Position numbers and translations under genes: made by a program | Notes under the pieces: model-generated | Told to the model about the DNA's origin: nothing | What the model saw: the letters and a program-made list of their open reading frames with translations, nothing else | The model's database searches: none | In this document: positions 17,427 to 25,997 of the stretch, piece after piece | Layout of the letters: each line of letters starts with the position of its first letter | How positions within the stretch are numbered: the stretch's first letter is position 1 | Assembly: GCF_900112595.1 (NCBI RefSeq) | Contig: NZ_FOMI01000001.1 | Coordinates: 372,001 to 436,000 of the forward strand | Length of the DNA: 64,000 bases | Origin: Algibacter pectinivorans | GTDB lineage: Bacteria; Bacteroidota; Bacteroidia; Flavobacteriales; Flavobacteriaceae | Direction of reading: 5' to 3'

Positions 17427-18380
17427 TTAATTTAAATTAATTTCTTCTTCAATATACTTCTCAAAGGTTGATTCTATTTTAGAAAATTTATAAGATATAG
17501 GTATAGTAAACATACCTTCATAAATTCTTCCGTTTTTAAGTTCGTAATCTTTAAAAATTTTTATTCTTACACCATTCAAATATAGCACACATGATAATAA
17601 ATGAGATTTTTGAATACCAGGCTCTCCAAAAATTTCGGGCATATTTGAATAATTAAAACCAAAAATTTTCATTTCTGAAAGCATATCAATTTTTTTTCCT
17701 AGAATTTGATTAGGATCTTCTGCTTTGTAAACAAATGTTGTTCTAAGTTTATTATTGGAAACCTGCTCTACACTGTACTGATAATCAGTTGCAAACCTAT
17801 ATATTATATTATTATTGTCAAACATTCCAATTATGCTTTGAATTCCAGTGGATGTTTCTTTTTCAGACAAGGGAGTAAAGTAAGTTAACTCATCAATAGT
17901 AACTCTAAATTCAAATGAAGTAATAATTTTAATTTTTTTTTCTAACTTTTTAGTTTTATCATTCAATTTAGTTATTGTTTTTTTTGCTGCAAAAAAACTA
18001 CTATCTAAAGTGTTAATTTTAAGATTTAAACTATCCAAGGCCTCATTAATGGGGAGATTAGGGTACTTTGATTTAGCTAAATCTAGAATAGGTTTTAATT
18101 GAGATATCAGTGTGTCTCCATTAGCTTTAATATATACTAGAGTGTTCCTTGTCGAATCTAAAGATTCATTTAAACCTACTATTTCTTTGTTTTTTTCTTT
18201 TTCATCATGAACAGTTATTACAATTCCCAATATTAATAACAAAAAAGTTATTCCAATTAAAACGTTCCTGGAAGTCTTAAATTTTTTTTTCCTTTTGTCA
18301 TTCCACTTATACTCTAAAAGTAACGCGAGTAATCCAGATAACCCAGTTAAAATTTGACTTATGATTTTCAGATAAATCAC
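17427..18380 (-). CDS. Unrecognised two-helix membrane protein with coiled coil
   Basis: I do not recognise this 317-residue protein. It has two hydrophobic helices near the N-terminus (about residues 7-23 and 41-57) separated by a Lys-rich loop (WNDKRKKKFKTSR). A long charged region with heptad character runs to about residue 155 (LNLKINTLDSSFFAAKKTIT, then KLNDKTKKLEKKIKII). A C-terminal mixed domain of about 160 residues contains GIQSIIGMFDNNNIIYRF and SHLLSCVLYLNGVRIKIFKD. It stands alone between DUF2490 and aat. It is somewhat more A+T-rich than its neighbours and its composition suggests a strain-variable insertion, but no mobile-element ends are seen. Confidence 0.65.
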   Translation of the reverse strand: MIYLKIISQILTGLSGLLALLLEYKWNDKRKKKFKTSRNVLIGITFLLLILGIVITVHDEKEKNKEIVGLNESLDSTRNTLVYIKANGDTLISQLKPILDLAKSKYPNLPINEALDSLNLKINTLDSSFFAAKKTITKLNDKTKKLEKKIKIITSFEFRVTIDELTYFTPLSEKETSTGIQSIIGMFDNNNIIYRFATDYQYSVEQVSNNKLRTTFVYKAEDPNQILGKKIDMLSEMKIFGFNYSNMPEIFGEPGIQKSHLLSCVLYLNGVRIKIFKDYELKNGRIYEGMFTIPISYKFSKIESTFEKYIEEEINLN

Positions 18381-18492
18381 TATAAAATTATATTTACATT
18401 ATTAATAGACATCACCTAATTACCTATAAACCATTTTTAATCGTTCTAACCTAAAAGCAAAGGTAGTTGAAAATTTCTACAAATTTAACTTT

Positions 18493-19122
18493 TCACTCCT
18501 TCAAAAACGCCAAAAACGTATCTCTAGAAACCTCCTCTGCACCCAAGCTTTCTAAATGATTCGTATAGACCTGGCAGTCTATAAGTTTATAACTAGTGTT
18601 CTGTATAAAGGATATAAATCCCGCTTTACTAGCGTTACTTACCTTAGTAAACATACTTTCGCCACAAAACACACCATTGTTTAAATCGACACCATAAAGC
18701 CCTCCAACCAATTCGTTATTTTGCCACACCTCAACCGACTTGGCAAATCCTAATTCGTTAAGTTTTACGTAGGCCTCAATCATATCGTTAGTTACCCAAG
18801 TGCCATCTTGCCCGTTTCGCTTTACCAAAGCACATTGGGTAATTACGGCTCTAAAATCCTGATTTACGGTAATTTCAAAATCGGAGTTTCTTAGCACCTG
18901 CCTCATACTTTTTGATACTTTAAGCTTTTGTGGATATAACACAAAACGCGGATCTGGAGACCACCACAAAATAGGGTTGCTATCATCAAACCATGGGAAA
19001 ATACCGGTTTTATAGGCGAGTAGTAATCTTTCGGTAGATAAGTCGCCTCCAACAGCTATAATGCCTTCAGGCGATGCATGATCCACATCTGGAAACCATA
19101 TTTTTTCGGTTAGATATTGCAT
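18493..19122 (-). CDS. aat: Leucyl/phenylalanyl-tRNA--protein transferase
   Basis: Transfers Leu or Phe from tRNA to N-terminal Arg/Lys of proteins, marking them for ClpS/ClpAP degradation (N-degron pathway). The family core is visible: FPDVDHASPEGIIAVGGDLS (about residues 8-27), GIFPWFDDSNPILWWSPDPRF (about 40-60), QDGTWVTNDMIEAY, and the Gly-rich ELVGGLYGVDLNNGVFCGESMF segment (about 139-160). The length of 209 residues is standard. It is probably co-transcribed with nothing else, since a hairpin separates it from the upstream DUF3127 gene. Confidence 0.95.
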   Translation of the reverse strand: MQYLTEKIWFPDVDHASPEGIIAVGGDLSTERLLLAYKTGIFPWFDDSNPILWWSPDPRFVLYPQKLKVSKSMRQVLRNSDFEITVNQDFRAVITQCALVKRNGQDGTWVTNDMIEAYVKLNELGFAKSVEVWQNNELVGGLYGVDLNNGVFCGESMFTKVSNASKAGFISFIQNTSYKLIDCQVYTNHLESLGAEEVSRDTFLAFLKE

Positions 19123-19138
19123 AGTAGTAAATATAAAA

Positions 19139-19169
19139 AAACCTCAACATTTAGATAAATATTGAGGTT
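19139..19169 (-). terminator. Terminator after the DUF3127 gene
   Basis: The inverted repeat AACCTCAAcATTTA / TAAATaTTGAGGTT has a short loop and is followed on the minus strand by a T-run, between the DUF3127 stop and the aat start. Confidence 0.7.
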
Positions 19170-19219
19170 CGTGTTTTTATAACCCTTCTGTCTTTTAATT
19201 CTTTAAGGAATTAAAACAT

Positions 19220-19597
19220 TTAGAACGGTAAATCGTCGTGATCTTCTTCTTTTAAATCTCCTGCAGGCTCAAAAGCATCTGCTGGTGGTACTGGTGGTAC
19301 GTTACCTGAAGCGCCTTCGGCTTGTACAGCTTCAATTCTCCACCCTTGAATAGAGTTGAAATATTTAGTTTCACCTTGAGGGTTTACCCACTCTCTTCCG
19401 CGTAGATTAATGCTAATTTTTACTTGTTGTCCTTCTTTATAGCTGTTTAATAAATCTGTTTTATCTTGAACAAATTCCACCATAATATGTTGTGGATACT
19501 GCTCTTCAGTTGTAACAACAATTTCTCTTTTTCTAAACCCATTACTACCAAAAGTTTGAGTTTCTCCTACCATTTTTATTCTACCTTGAACTTCCAT
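19220..19597 (-). CDS. DUF3127 protein (OB-fold-like, single-stranded-DNA-binding-like)
   Basis: A 125-residue cytoplasmic protein starting MEVQGRIKMVGETQTFGSNGFRKRE. It resembles DUF3127, a Bacteroidetes family with an OB-like fold that looks like PriB/SSB: the strands EIVVTTEEQYPQHIMVEF and QVKISINLRGREWVN, then an acidic tail ending EEDHDDLPF. The tail resembles the acidic DDxPF tail of SSB that binds repair proteins, which makes a nucleic-acid role plausible. It sits between aat and a flavin reductase gene and has its own terminator. Confidence 0.8.
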   Translation of the reverse strand: MEVQGRIKMVGETQTFGSNGFRKREIVVTTEEQYPQHIMVEFVQDKTDLLNSYKEGQQVKISINLRGREWVNPQGETKYFNSIQGWRIEAVQAEGASGNVPPVPPADAFEPAGDLKEEDHDDLPF

Positions 19598-19648
19598 TTA
19601 ATCTATAATTTAATCTTTATTAATATTATTTATAATCTGCCTTTTTAT

Positions 19649-20518
19649 TTAAGACAAAAGTACTTTAATTGCGCTTCCTAAATCACCAAAACTAAGATAG
19701 TTTTTAGCTAACTTATGTTTCTCTACAGCCGTTGCCGATTCTATATTAGGATATCGTTCTGCCACGTCTTCAATAAAAGCTACTATACTTTCTTGGGTTG
19801 GTAAGGCCTCAATATTTCCTAACATTCCTAGATCGTTTCCTGTTAAAATCGCACTATTTTTAACAGCCTCTGGCAAAGCATCAACACCAATACCTAATGT
19901 GGCTACTGGTTTTGGTATTTCAAAAAAACCATCTTTGGCTCTACTATAATAACTACCACCTGCTCTGGCAACCAAATCTAACTTATTTTGGTCTATAGCC
20001 CCATTTTCATCTAGTACAGCATCATCTATATGAAGTTTTACCACTTCGCATATTATCAAATTACCTGCACCACCTTGGGTACCTAATTTCACTATTTCAT
20101 TTACCTTACACTCAAATTGTACAGGGGCTTCGGCCACTCTAAACGGTTTTACAAGGTCCGATTTAAGCATGGTTAAACCCGCTTTTTCAAACTCATTAAC
20201 ACCTTCAGGGTATTCTGTACTACTTAAGGACATTTGGTGCACCATATTATAATTTACAACATTAATAACAACTTCTTTTGTTATTTCAGCATTCTGTAAC
20301 GTATGCTTTATTGTATTATTTTTTACGCGTCTTGCTGGCGAAAAAATTAAAATTGGTGGATTTGCACTAAATACATTAAAAAAACTAAATGGCGATAAAT
20401 TCGGGTTTCCCTTGGCATCCATTGTACTCGCAAAAGCAATAGGTCTTGGCGCAATAGCGCTTAACAAAAAACCATGTAATTTACTGGTTGATAAGCTTTT
20501 TGGATCTATTGAGGGCAT
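19649..20518 (-). CDS. Flavin-reductase-like domain protein
   Basis: A cytoplasmic FMN-binding split-barrel protein of 289 residues. The N-terminal half carries the flavin reductase-like domain with IAPRPIAFASTMDAKGNPNL (about residues 17-36) and SPFSFFNVFSANPPILIFSP (about 37-56), then the signature VNVVNYNMV. It may supply reduced FMN to a monooxygenase or reduce small molecules directly; no partner monooxygenase is nearby. It is separated from the downstream DUF3127 gene by 51 bases. The enzyme class is a family-level inference. Confidence 0.85.
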   Translation of the reverse strand: MPSIDPKSLSTSKLHGFLLSAIAPRPIAFASTMDAKGNPNLSPFSFFNVFSANPPILIFSPARRVKNNTIKHTLQNAEITKEVVINVVNYNMVHQMSLSSTEYPEGVNEFEKAGLTMLKSDLVKPFRVAEAPVQFECKVNEIVKLGTQGGAGNLIICEVVKLHIDDAVLDENGAIDQNKLDLVARAGGSYYSRAKDGFFEIPKPVATLGIGVDALPEAVKNSAILTGNDLGMLGNIEALPTQESIVAFIEDVAERYPNIESATAVEKHKLAKNYLSFGDLGSAIKVLLS

Positions 20519-20730
20519 TCGTTATTTTAATTTTTACAAAACTAATCAAAAAAAAGGTGAAAATTTAATCTAGTTTTCAACATTACCCTAGTCGCTGTCA
20601 ACAATCCAACTTTATTTAGCATTTTAAGCTTCATCTTTAAGCAATAAAACATCTTAAAACAGAGTTACTAACAACTTGAACAATAATATTAGCAGATTTG
20701 CATTATATTACCATAAAATATCTATTGTAA

Positions 20731-21885
20731 ATGATTTTTACCAAACATAGCAATGCATTCCGTTGGGCTATTGTTATAGCATCCTTTATTGTTGTTTCCC
20801 TTATACTATGGAAAACCTACGAGTTTTTTCAGCATTTTAAAGATGAGGAACGCACCAAAATGGAAAATTGGTCGTTTGCCCAAAACGAGATTATAAACTC
20901 GGATATAAACACAAATTTAGAACTTACGCTACAAATATTAAACAGCAACAAAACAACACCTATGTTGGTTATTAATGAGGATGGCTCGCTATACAGCTCC
21001 AACAACATTGATGAAACCAAACTAGCCGACTCCAAATATGTAAAAAAACTCATTAAAACTTTTAAGGAAGAAAACGAGCCCATACCTGTAAAAATTGGAA
21101 ATAGTATTTCTAGCACCATTTACTATGGCAATTCGCCTTTGCTTAATAAATTAAAATACTACCCATTGGCGTTATTACTAATTATAGTGCTGTTTGTAGC
21201 ACTTATTTTCTTTTTTTATAGCAGTAACAAAAACGCTACGCAAAATAAATTATGGTCTGGTATGGCCAAGGAAACGGCGCACCAAATTGGTACACCTTTA
21301 TCTTCTTTAATTGGTTGGACCGAAATCCTTAAAACCGAAAATGTAAACCCGGATTACATTGTTGAAATGGAGAAAGATGTAGACCGCTTAAAAACCATTA
21401 CCGAGCGTTTTAGTAAAATTGGCTCTTTACCTGTTTTAGAGAAAGCAGATATAATAAAAGAAACGTTAGACTCTTATGATTACTTAAAAACAAGATCTTC
21501 AAAACTTGTAGATTTTGACATTATAGTCCCTGAAGGCGAAATTTACGTAAATCTAAACAAGCAACTATACAGTTGGACTATTGAAAACTTAATTAAAAAC
21601 GCTATTGATGCCATGAAAGGCAGAGGAAAACTTACTGTAGAAATTTCTCAATTAGAAAATAATGTAATGGTAAGTGTTACTGATACTGGAAAAGGTATTG
21701 CAAAAAAGAACTTTAATAGCATTTTCGAACCTGGCTTTACCACAAAAAAACGTGGATGGGGCCTAGGACTATCTTTAGCCAAACGTATTATTGAAGATTT
21801 TCATAATGGAAAAATTAAGGTCCTTCAATCTGAAAAAGATAAAGGAAGCACCTTGCAAATAAGTTTAAAACGCGCAAGCCAATAG
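20731..21885 (+). CDS. Orphan membrane sensor histidine kinase
   Basis: A two-helix sensor kinase of 384 residues: helix 1 at about 11-30, a small extracytoplasmic domain to about 142 (with a PAS-like stretch MLVINEDGSLYSSN), helix 2 at about 147-165, then the kinase. The phosphoacceptor is His184 in ETAHQIGTPLSSL, an HxxGTP-type H-box rather than HELRTP. The N-box is NLIKNAIDAM, G1 is DTGKGI, and G2 is RGWGLGLSLAKR. No response regulator or HAMP domain is adjacent. It is followed 8 bases later by a small zinc-ribbon-like membrane protein. Confidence 0.88.
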   Translation: MIFTKHSNAFRWAIVIASFIVVSLILWKTYEFFQHFKDEERTKMENWSFAQNEIINSDINTNLELTLQILNSNKTTPMLVINEDGSLYSSNNIDETKLADSKYVKKLIKTFKEENEPIPVKIGNSISSTIYYGNSPLLNKLKYYPLALLLIIVLFVALIFFFYSSNKNATQNKLWSGMAKETAHQIGTPLSSLIGWTEILKTENVNPDYIVEMEKDVDRLKTITERFSKIGSLPVLEKADIIKETLDSYDYLKTRSSKLVDFDIIVPEGEIYVNLNKQLYSWTIENLIKNAIDAMKGRGKLTVEISQLENNVMVSVTDTGKGIAKKNFNSIFEPGFTTKKRGWGLGLSLAKRIIEDFHNGKIKVLQSEKDKGSTLQISLKRASQ

Positions 21886-21893
21886 TTAAACGT

Positions 21894-22244
21894 ATGCCAG
21901 AAAAACTCATTGATATTAAACAAGTACCACTACCAAACAACTGTCCGGAGTGTTTTAGTAAAGAAGGTTTGCGTTTAACCTTTAAACAAAAAATTAAAGA
22001 AACTAATTTTTATAAGTCCATAACTGCAGATATTAGTCATGAACTAAACTGTACCACCTGCAATTCTGTTATTTATCCTGTACAATGGACGGATGATATT
22101 GAACGTGTTTTTGAATATCAAAAGAAGGCCTTTACACCAAAAAAGGCATCAACTTACATAAAAAAAGCGTTGTGGGTTATTATTATTTCAAGCGTTGCAC
22201 TACTTGTTTTAATGCTAGCTTTAGTGCTCTATTTAAAACTATAA
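21894..22244 (+). CDS. Small membrane protein with two CxxC motifs
   Basis: A 116-residue protein I cannot assign to a named family. The N-terminal part has NCPECFS (CxxC, about residues 17-20) and NCTTCNS (CxxC, about 53-56), which would form a zinc ribbon, then a basic stretch (KKAFTPKKASTYIKK) and one C-terminal membrane helix (about 91-113). It probably faces the cytoplasm with the helix at its end. It follows the histidine kinase by 8 bases and may function with it, but that is inferred only from spacing. It overlaps the convergent HIT gene by 6 bases. Confidence 0.75.
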   Translation: MPEKLIDIKQVPLPNNCPECFSKEGLRLTFKQKIKETNFYKSITADISHELNCTTCNSVIYPVQWTDDIERVFEYQKKAFTPKKASTYIKKALWVIIISSVALLVLMLALVLYLKL

Positions 22245-22628
22245 TTCAGCATTAATAGCTTGGGCCAAGGCATTAAATTCTTCAGTAGATAATTTAACCT
22301 TTTTAATAAAACGGGCATCTTCCATAGATTGTAAAGGAATTAAATGTACGTGCGCATGAGGTACCTCTAAGCCAATAACAGACATACCTATTCGATTACA
22401 GGGCACCACTTTTTTAAGTGCTAATGCAACGGTTCTAGAAAAGGCCATTAAGCCGTTATAATCGGCTTCGTCCAAATCGAAAATTTTATCTACTTCTTTT
22501 TTAGGAATACAAAGTGTGTGTCCTTTTGCATTAGGGTTTACATCTAAAAACGCTAAAAAGTGTTCAGTTTCCGCTACTTTATAACAAGGTATTTCGCCAT
22601 TAACAATTTTTGTAAAAATAGATGCCAT
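22239..22628 (-). CDS. HIT-family nucleotide hydrolase/transferase
   Basis: A cytoplasmic histidine-triad protein of 129 residues. It has IFTKIVNGEIPCYKV at the N-terminus, GHTLCIPKKEVDKIFDLDE in the middle, and the active-site triad HAHVHLIPL (about residues 89-97). Branch members act on nucleoside phosphoramidates or dinucleoside polyphosphates. It is 7 bases downstream of greA on the minus strand and presumably co-transcribed. The exact substrate is not determinable. Confidence 0.92.
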   Translation of the reverse strand: MASIFTKIVNGEIPCYKVAETEHFLAFLDVNPNAKGHTLCIPKKEVDKIFDLDEADYNGLMAFSRTVALALKKVVPCNRIGMSVIGLEVPHAHVHLIPLQSMEDARFIKKVKLSTEEFNALAQAINAEL

Positions 22629-22635
22629 AATTTAA

Positions 22636-23109
22636 TTATCTAGTAATTTCAATAATATCAAATTTAATCACACCATTAGGCACTTGTATTTCTGCAACAT
22701 CTCCAACCGATTTACCTAACAAACCTTTACCAATTGGCGAGTTTACAGATATTTTTCCCGAAGCTAAATCTGCTTCTCCATCGGCAACCAAGGTATAAAG
22801 CATTTCCATACCATTGGTTTGATTTTTTATTTTCACTTTAGACAATACTAGTATTTTTGATGTATCTAACTGCGATTCATCAATTACACGTGCTCCTGCC
22901 AATGCATCTTCTAACTTAGAGATACGCATTTCTAACATGCCTTGTGCTTCTTTAGCCGCATCGTATTCAGCATTTTCACTTAAATCACCTTTATCCCTAG
23001 CTTCTGCTATTGCTTTTGATGCTTTTACACGCTCAACATCTTTAAGTTGTCTTAACTCGGCTCTTAATTTTTTTAACCCTTCTGGTGTATAGTATGATAC
23101 TTTACTCAT
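22636..23109 (-). CDS. greA: Transcription elongation factor GreA
   Basis: Rescues backtracked RNA polymerase by stimulating cleavage of the nascent RNA. The N-terminal coiled coil (about residues 1-75: EGLKKLRAELRQLKDVER, KAIAEARDKGDLSENAEYDAAK) contains the conserved DLSENAEYD tip with its acidic residues, and the C-terminal FKBP-like domain has the SPIGKGLLGKSVGD motif (about 124-137). The 157 residues are standard. A TACTTTTG box on the minus strand lies about 100 bases upstream. Confidence 0.96.
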   Translation of the reverse strand: MSKVSYYTPEGLKKLRAELRQLKDVERVKASKAIAEARDKGDLSENAEYDAAKEAQGMLEMRISKLEDALAGARVIDESQLDTSKILVLSKVKIKNQTNGMEMLYTLVADGEADLASGKISVNSPIGKGLLGKSVGDVAEIQVPNGVIKFDIIEITR

Positions 23110-23209
23110 TTCTTCATCGTTTAACTTAGTAAAAGATGCTGATAAACTTCTAATTAAGCTTCGAAGTATTCAGCAAATAAAAAAATCCCGCTTACACGAG
23201 ATTGTAAAA

Positions 23210-23217
23210 CAAAAGTA
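23210..23217 (-). promoter_or_regulatory. Putative -7 promoter box upstream of greA
   Basis: The minus strand reads TACTTTTG, matching TAnnTTTG, roughly 100 bases before greA. No matching TTTG at -33 was found. A GCTTACACG hairpin-like sequence (23183-23203) lies between it and the gene. Confidence 0.35.
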
Positions 23218-23364
23218 CAAAAATTTAGTTAATTATGTATCGAAAACATTAATATACTTTACATTAGACCGTGTTAAAAAACTATTAAAATCAACGAAGT
23301 AAAAACGTAAAACTAATAAGCAGAAATACAATTTATTGTAAATTGCAATCCTATTCTTTTAATT

Positions 23365-23793
23365 ATGAAACTATTTATTTGCTCCTTATTCTTATTAACG
23401 TTAACCGCTTGCAGTAGCAACTCTGTAAACGACAGAAACTGTAATTTTTTACTAGATATTGGCGTTAACGTTTCCATAGATTTAAGTTTACCGCAATACA
23501 GCCAATTAGCATTTGCCGGAAATTCGGTTTATATAGAAAACCAAGGTAATGCAGGAATTATAGTAGCCAGTACAGGCGTAGATTTTTATGCTTGGGATGC
23601 TGCAGACCCTAACCATGCGTTATCCGACTGCTCTGTAATTATACCTTCTGGATTAAATGGCACCTGCAGTTGTGGTGATGAGAACAGGTATAATTTTGTT
23701 ACAGGAACTCTAGAAGGAAATAATGGGTTAAACTGTCCGTTAAAAAACTACCGCGTTCAAGTAAATGGTAATTCGCTTTTAATTTTTAATTAA
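23365..23793 (+). CDS. Rieske-fold-like lipoprotein without full cluster ligands
   Basis: A 142-residue lipoprotein: signal peptide MKLFICSLFLLTLTAC with a lipobox and Cys16. The C-terminal two-thirds resembles Rieske domains in outline (VDFYAWDAADPNHALSDC, then SCGDENRYNFVTGTLEGNN and NCPLKNYRVQVNGNSLLIFN), but the two CxH ligand pairs of a 2Fe-2S Rieske cluster are not present. It is therefore probably a degenerate relative binding no cluster. It converges on thiF with a 15-base overlap. The fold call is by eye and tentative. Confidence 0.6.
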   Translation: MKLFICSLFLLTLTACSSNSVNDRNCNFLLDIGVNVSIDLSLPQYSQLAFAGNSVYIENQGNAGIIVASTGVDFYAWDAADPNHALSDCSVIIPSGLNGTCSCGDENRYNFVTGTLEGNNGLNCPLKNYRVQVNGNSLLIFN

Positions 23794-24852
23794 AAATTTA
23801 ACAGGTAAACCGTTTCTTAAATTTATTAGAGTCGTGTTTAACAATACATCTCGCAAAAACAAAATAGCCTTTTTACTTCGCATACCAGATTTACAATACA
23901 CCACAAGTGGCTTGTTTGTGCTTATTTCATGATACCGTTCTTGAAGCTGACCTAAAGGTATATGTAAACCCCCTATATGATGCTGTTCGCGTTCCGAAAT
24001 TTCACGTACATCTAGGAGATTATAATTGGATGTATTTTTAAGTAAGTCTTCCATTAAAATATCCTGATCTACTGATTCTATCCCACAGAAAACATTATAA
24101 TCTTCCTCTAATTTAAGGATTTTTGACTCGTCGGTTTTAGAGAAACTTAAAATTATCTGACGCATAGATAATACATCAAAAACCAATAATTTATTAGCTA
24201 GCACGCCTTTTAAACCACAAATTATTTTAATAACCTCATTGGCTTGTAAACCCCCTATTATTCCCGGTAAAACTCCCATGACACCAATATCGGAACAATT
24301 TGGCGATGTGTCTGGTTTTGGAGGTGTTGGGTACAAACATCGATACGTTCCGCTGTCATTAAAATTAAACACACTTACTTGCCCTTCAAACTTAAATATG
24401 GAGCCATAAACCAATGGTTTATTTACAATTACAGCAGTATCATTGCACAAATAACGCGTTTGAAAATTATCGCTTCCATCCACAATAACATCGAAGGCTT
24501 TAAAAAGTGAAAGGGCATTTTTTATGGTAAGATTTTCGTTAAAAATCTGAAATTGAACAAAAGGATTTAACCTAGCTAATCGCTTTACAGCAACCTCTAC
24601 TTTTGGCTTACCAACATCATCTACTGTGTATAAAATTTGACGTTGTAAGTTGGTTTGATCGACCACATCGTTATCTATAATCCCTAGCGTTCCCACACCG
24701 GCAGCCGTTAAATATTGTAATATAGGGCAACCCAGTCCGCCAGCACCAATAACCAAAACCTTAGCTTCTTTAAGTTTTAATTGCCCCTTAACACCTATTT
24801 CATTTAAAAGTATATGGCGACTATATTGCACCTGCTCTTCTTTGCTTAACAT
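23779..24852 (-). CDS. thiF: ThiF/MoeB-type adenylyltransferase fused to a rhodanese domain
   Basis: Activates the C-terminal Gly-Gly of ThiS by adenylation as the first step toward ThiS-thiocarboxylate. The E1-like domain (about residues 1-240) has the ATP loop VIGAGGLGCPILQYL and the Asp/Arg segment IDNDVVDQTNLQRQ. A rhodanese domain follows (about 255-355): LLDVREISEREQHHIGG and active-site Cys in VVYCKSGMRSKK. The fusion could both activate ThiS and deliver sulfur. It is the last gene of the thi operon, 26 bases after thiH. MoeB is the alternative, but the operon favours thiamine. Confidence 0.85.
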   Translation of the reverse strand: MLSKEEQVQYSRHILLNEIGVKGQLKLKEAKVLVIGAGGLGCPILQYLTAAGVGTLGIIDNDVVDQTNLQRQILYTVDDVGKPKVEVAVKRLARLNPFVQFQIFNENLTIKNALSLFKAFDVIVDGSDNFQTRYLCNDTAVIVNKPLVYGSIFKFEGQVSVFNFNDSGTYRCLYPTPPKPDTSPNCSDIGVMGVLPGIIGGLQANEVIKIICGLKGVLANKLLVFDVLSMRQIILSFSKTDESKILKLEEDYNVFCGIESVDQDILMEDLLKNTSNYNLLDVREISEREQHHIGGLHIPLGQLQERYHEISTNKPLVVYCKSGMRSKKAILFLRDVLLNTTLINLRNGLPVKFLIKN

Positions 24853-24878
24853 TCTATTTATCTTTTTTTATGATGCAT

Positions 24879-25988
24879 CTAATTGAAATGCTGCCAATCC
24901 TTCCAAACAACTTCTAAACCTTGGTTTTTAAGCATTTTGGTGAAGGCTTCGGTGCTTCTTTCATCTGAAATTTCAAACTGTTCTAGCGATTGCGGTTCTA
25001 CGGCATATCCACCAGGATTTGTTTTAGATTCCGAACTAATAGACGTGATACCTAATTGCACAATATGGTCTCTAAAGGTTTCACTTTCTCGCGTAGACAT
25101 GGAAAGCTCTAAATCTTCATCCAATAATCTATAGGCACAAATAAGCTGTACCAAATCGGCATCGGTCATTTCAACCTTAGGCTCTAAACCTCCTGAGTGT
25201 GGACGCAGCCTTGGAAAAGAAATAGAGTACTTCGTTTTCCAATAATGTTTCTGTAAATATTTTAAATGTAGTGCTGTAAAAAAACTATCGGCCCGCCAAT
25301 CTTCTAAGCCAAATAAAGCTCCTAAACCTATTTTATGAATACCCGCTTTACCCAAACGATCTGGAGTATCTAGGCGATATTCAAAATTAGATTTTTTGCC
25401 TTTTGGATGATGTTTTTTGTACTCATTTTTATGATAGGTTTCTTGATATACTAAAACCGCATACAGCCCATTTTCAATTAGCAATTCATACTCATTTTGC
25501 TCTAATGGCTGAACTTCAATACTAATATTAGAAAAATGAGGTTTTACTAACTTTATGGCATTATTTAAATAATTGACTCCTACCGTATTATTAGCTTCTC
25601 CAGTTACCAGCAACACATGGTCAAAACCTTTATTTTTCAAGAATTTAACCTCTTTTAAAATTTCACTATCTGTTAAGGTTCGTCTCGGTATTTTGTTAGT
25701 AAGACTAAAACCGCAATAGGTACAAATATTTTGGCATTCGTTACTTAAATATAAAGGCGCATACATTTGAATGGTGTTACCAAAGCGCTTTTTAGTAAGC
25801 TCGCGACTCATTTGTCCCATTTGCTCTAAAAACGGCTTCGCCGCAGGAGAAATTAAGGCTTTAAAATCTTCTAAACTTCGTTTATTACTAGCCAAAGCCA
25901 CTTCTACATCGGCTTTTGTTTTGGCGTTAATACTAGCAAGTGTATCGTCCCAATTACAAGTATTAAAGTGTGTTTCAAATGCTGCCAT
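24879..25988 (-). CDS. thiH: 2-iminoacetate synthase ThiH
   Basis: Radical-SAM enzyme that cleaves tyrosine to give dehydroglycine (2-iminoacetate) for the thiazole of thiamine. The cluster motif CxxxCxxC is CQNICTYC (about residues 84-91), within LSNECQNICTYCGFSL. The SAM-binding GEANN-type motif (LVTGEANNTVG) and the C-terminal BATS-like part are present. The length of 369 residues is typical of ThiH. It lies 9 bases downstream of thiG. Use of ThiH rather than the oxygen-dependent ThiO suits low-oxygen-tolerant metabolism. Confidence 0.95.
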   Translation of the reverse strand: MAAFETHFNTCNWDDTLASINAKTKADVEVALASNKRSLEDFKALISPAAKPFLEQMGQMSRELTKKRFGNTIQMYAPLYLSNECQNICTYCGFSLTNKIPRRTLTDSEILKEVKFLKNKGFDHVLLVTGEANNTVGVNYLNNAIKLVKPHFSNISIEVQPLEQNEYELLIENGLYAVLVYQETYHKNEYKKHHPKGKKSNFEYRLDTPDRLGKAGIHKIGLGALFGLEDWRADSFFTALHLKYLQKHYWKTKYSISFPRLRPHSGGLEPKVEMTDADLVQLICAYRLLDEDLELSMSTRESETFRDHIVQLGITSISSESKTNPGGYAVEPQSLEQFEISDERSTEAFTKMLKNQGLEVVWKDWQHFN

Positions 25989-25997
25989 AGCCTAAGT

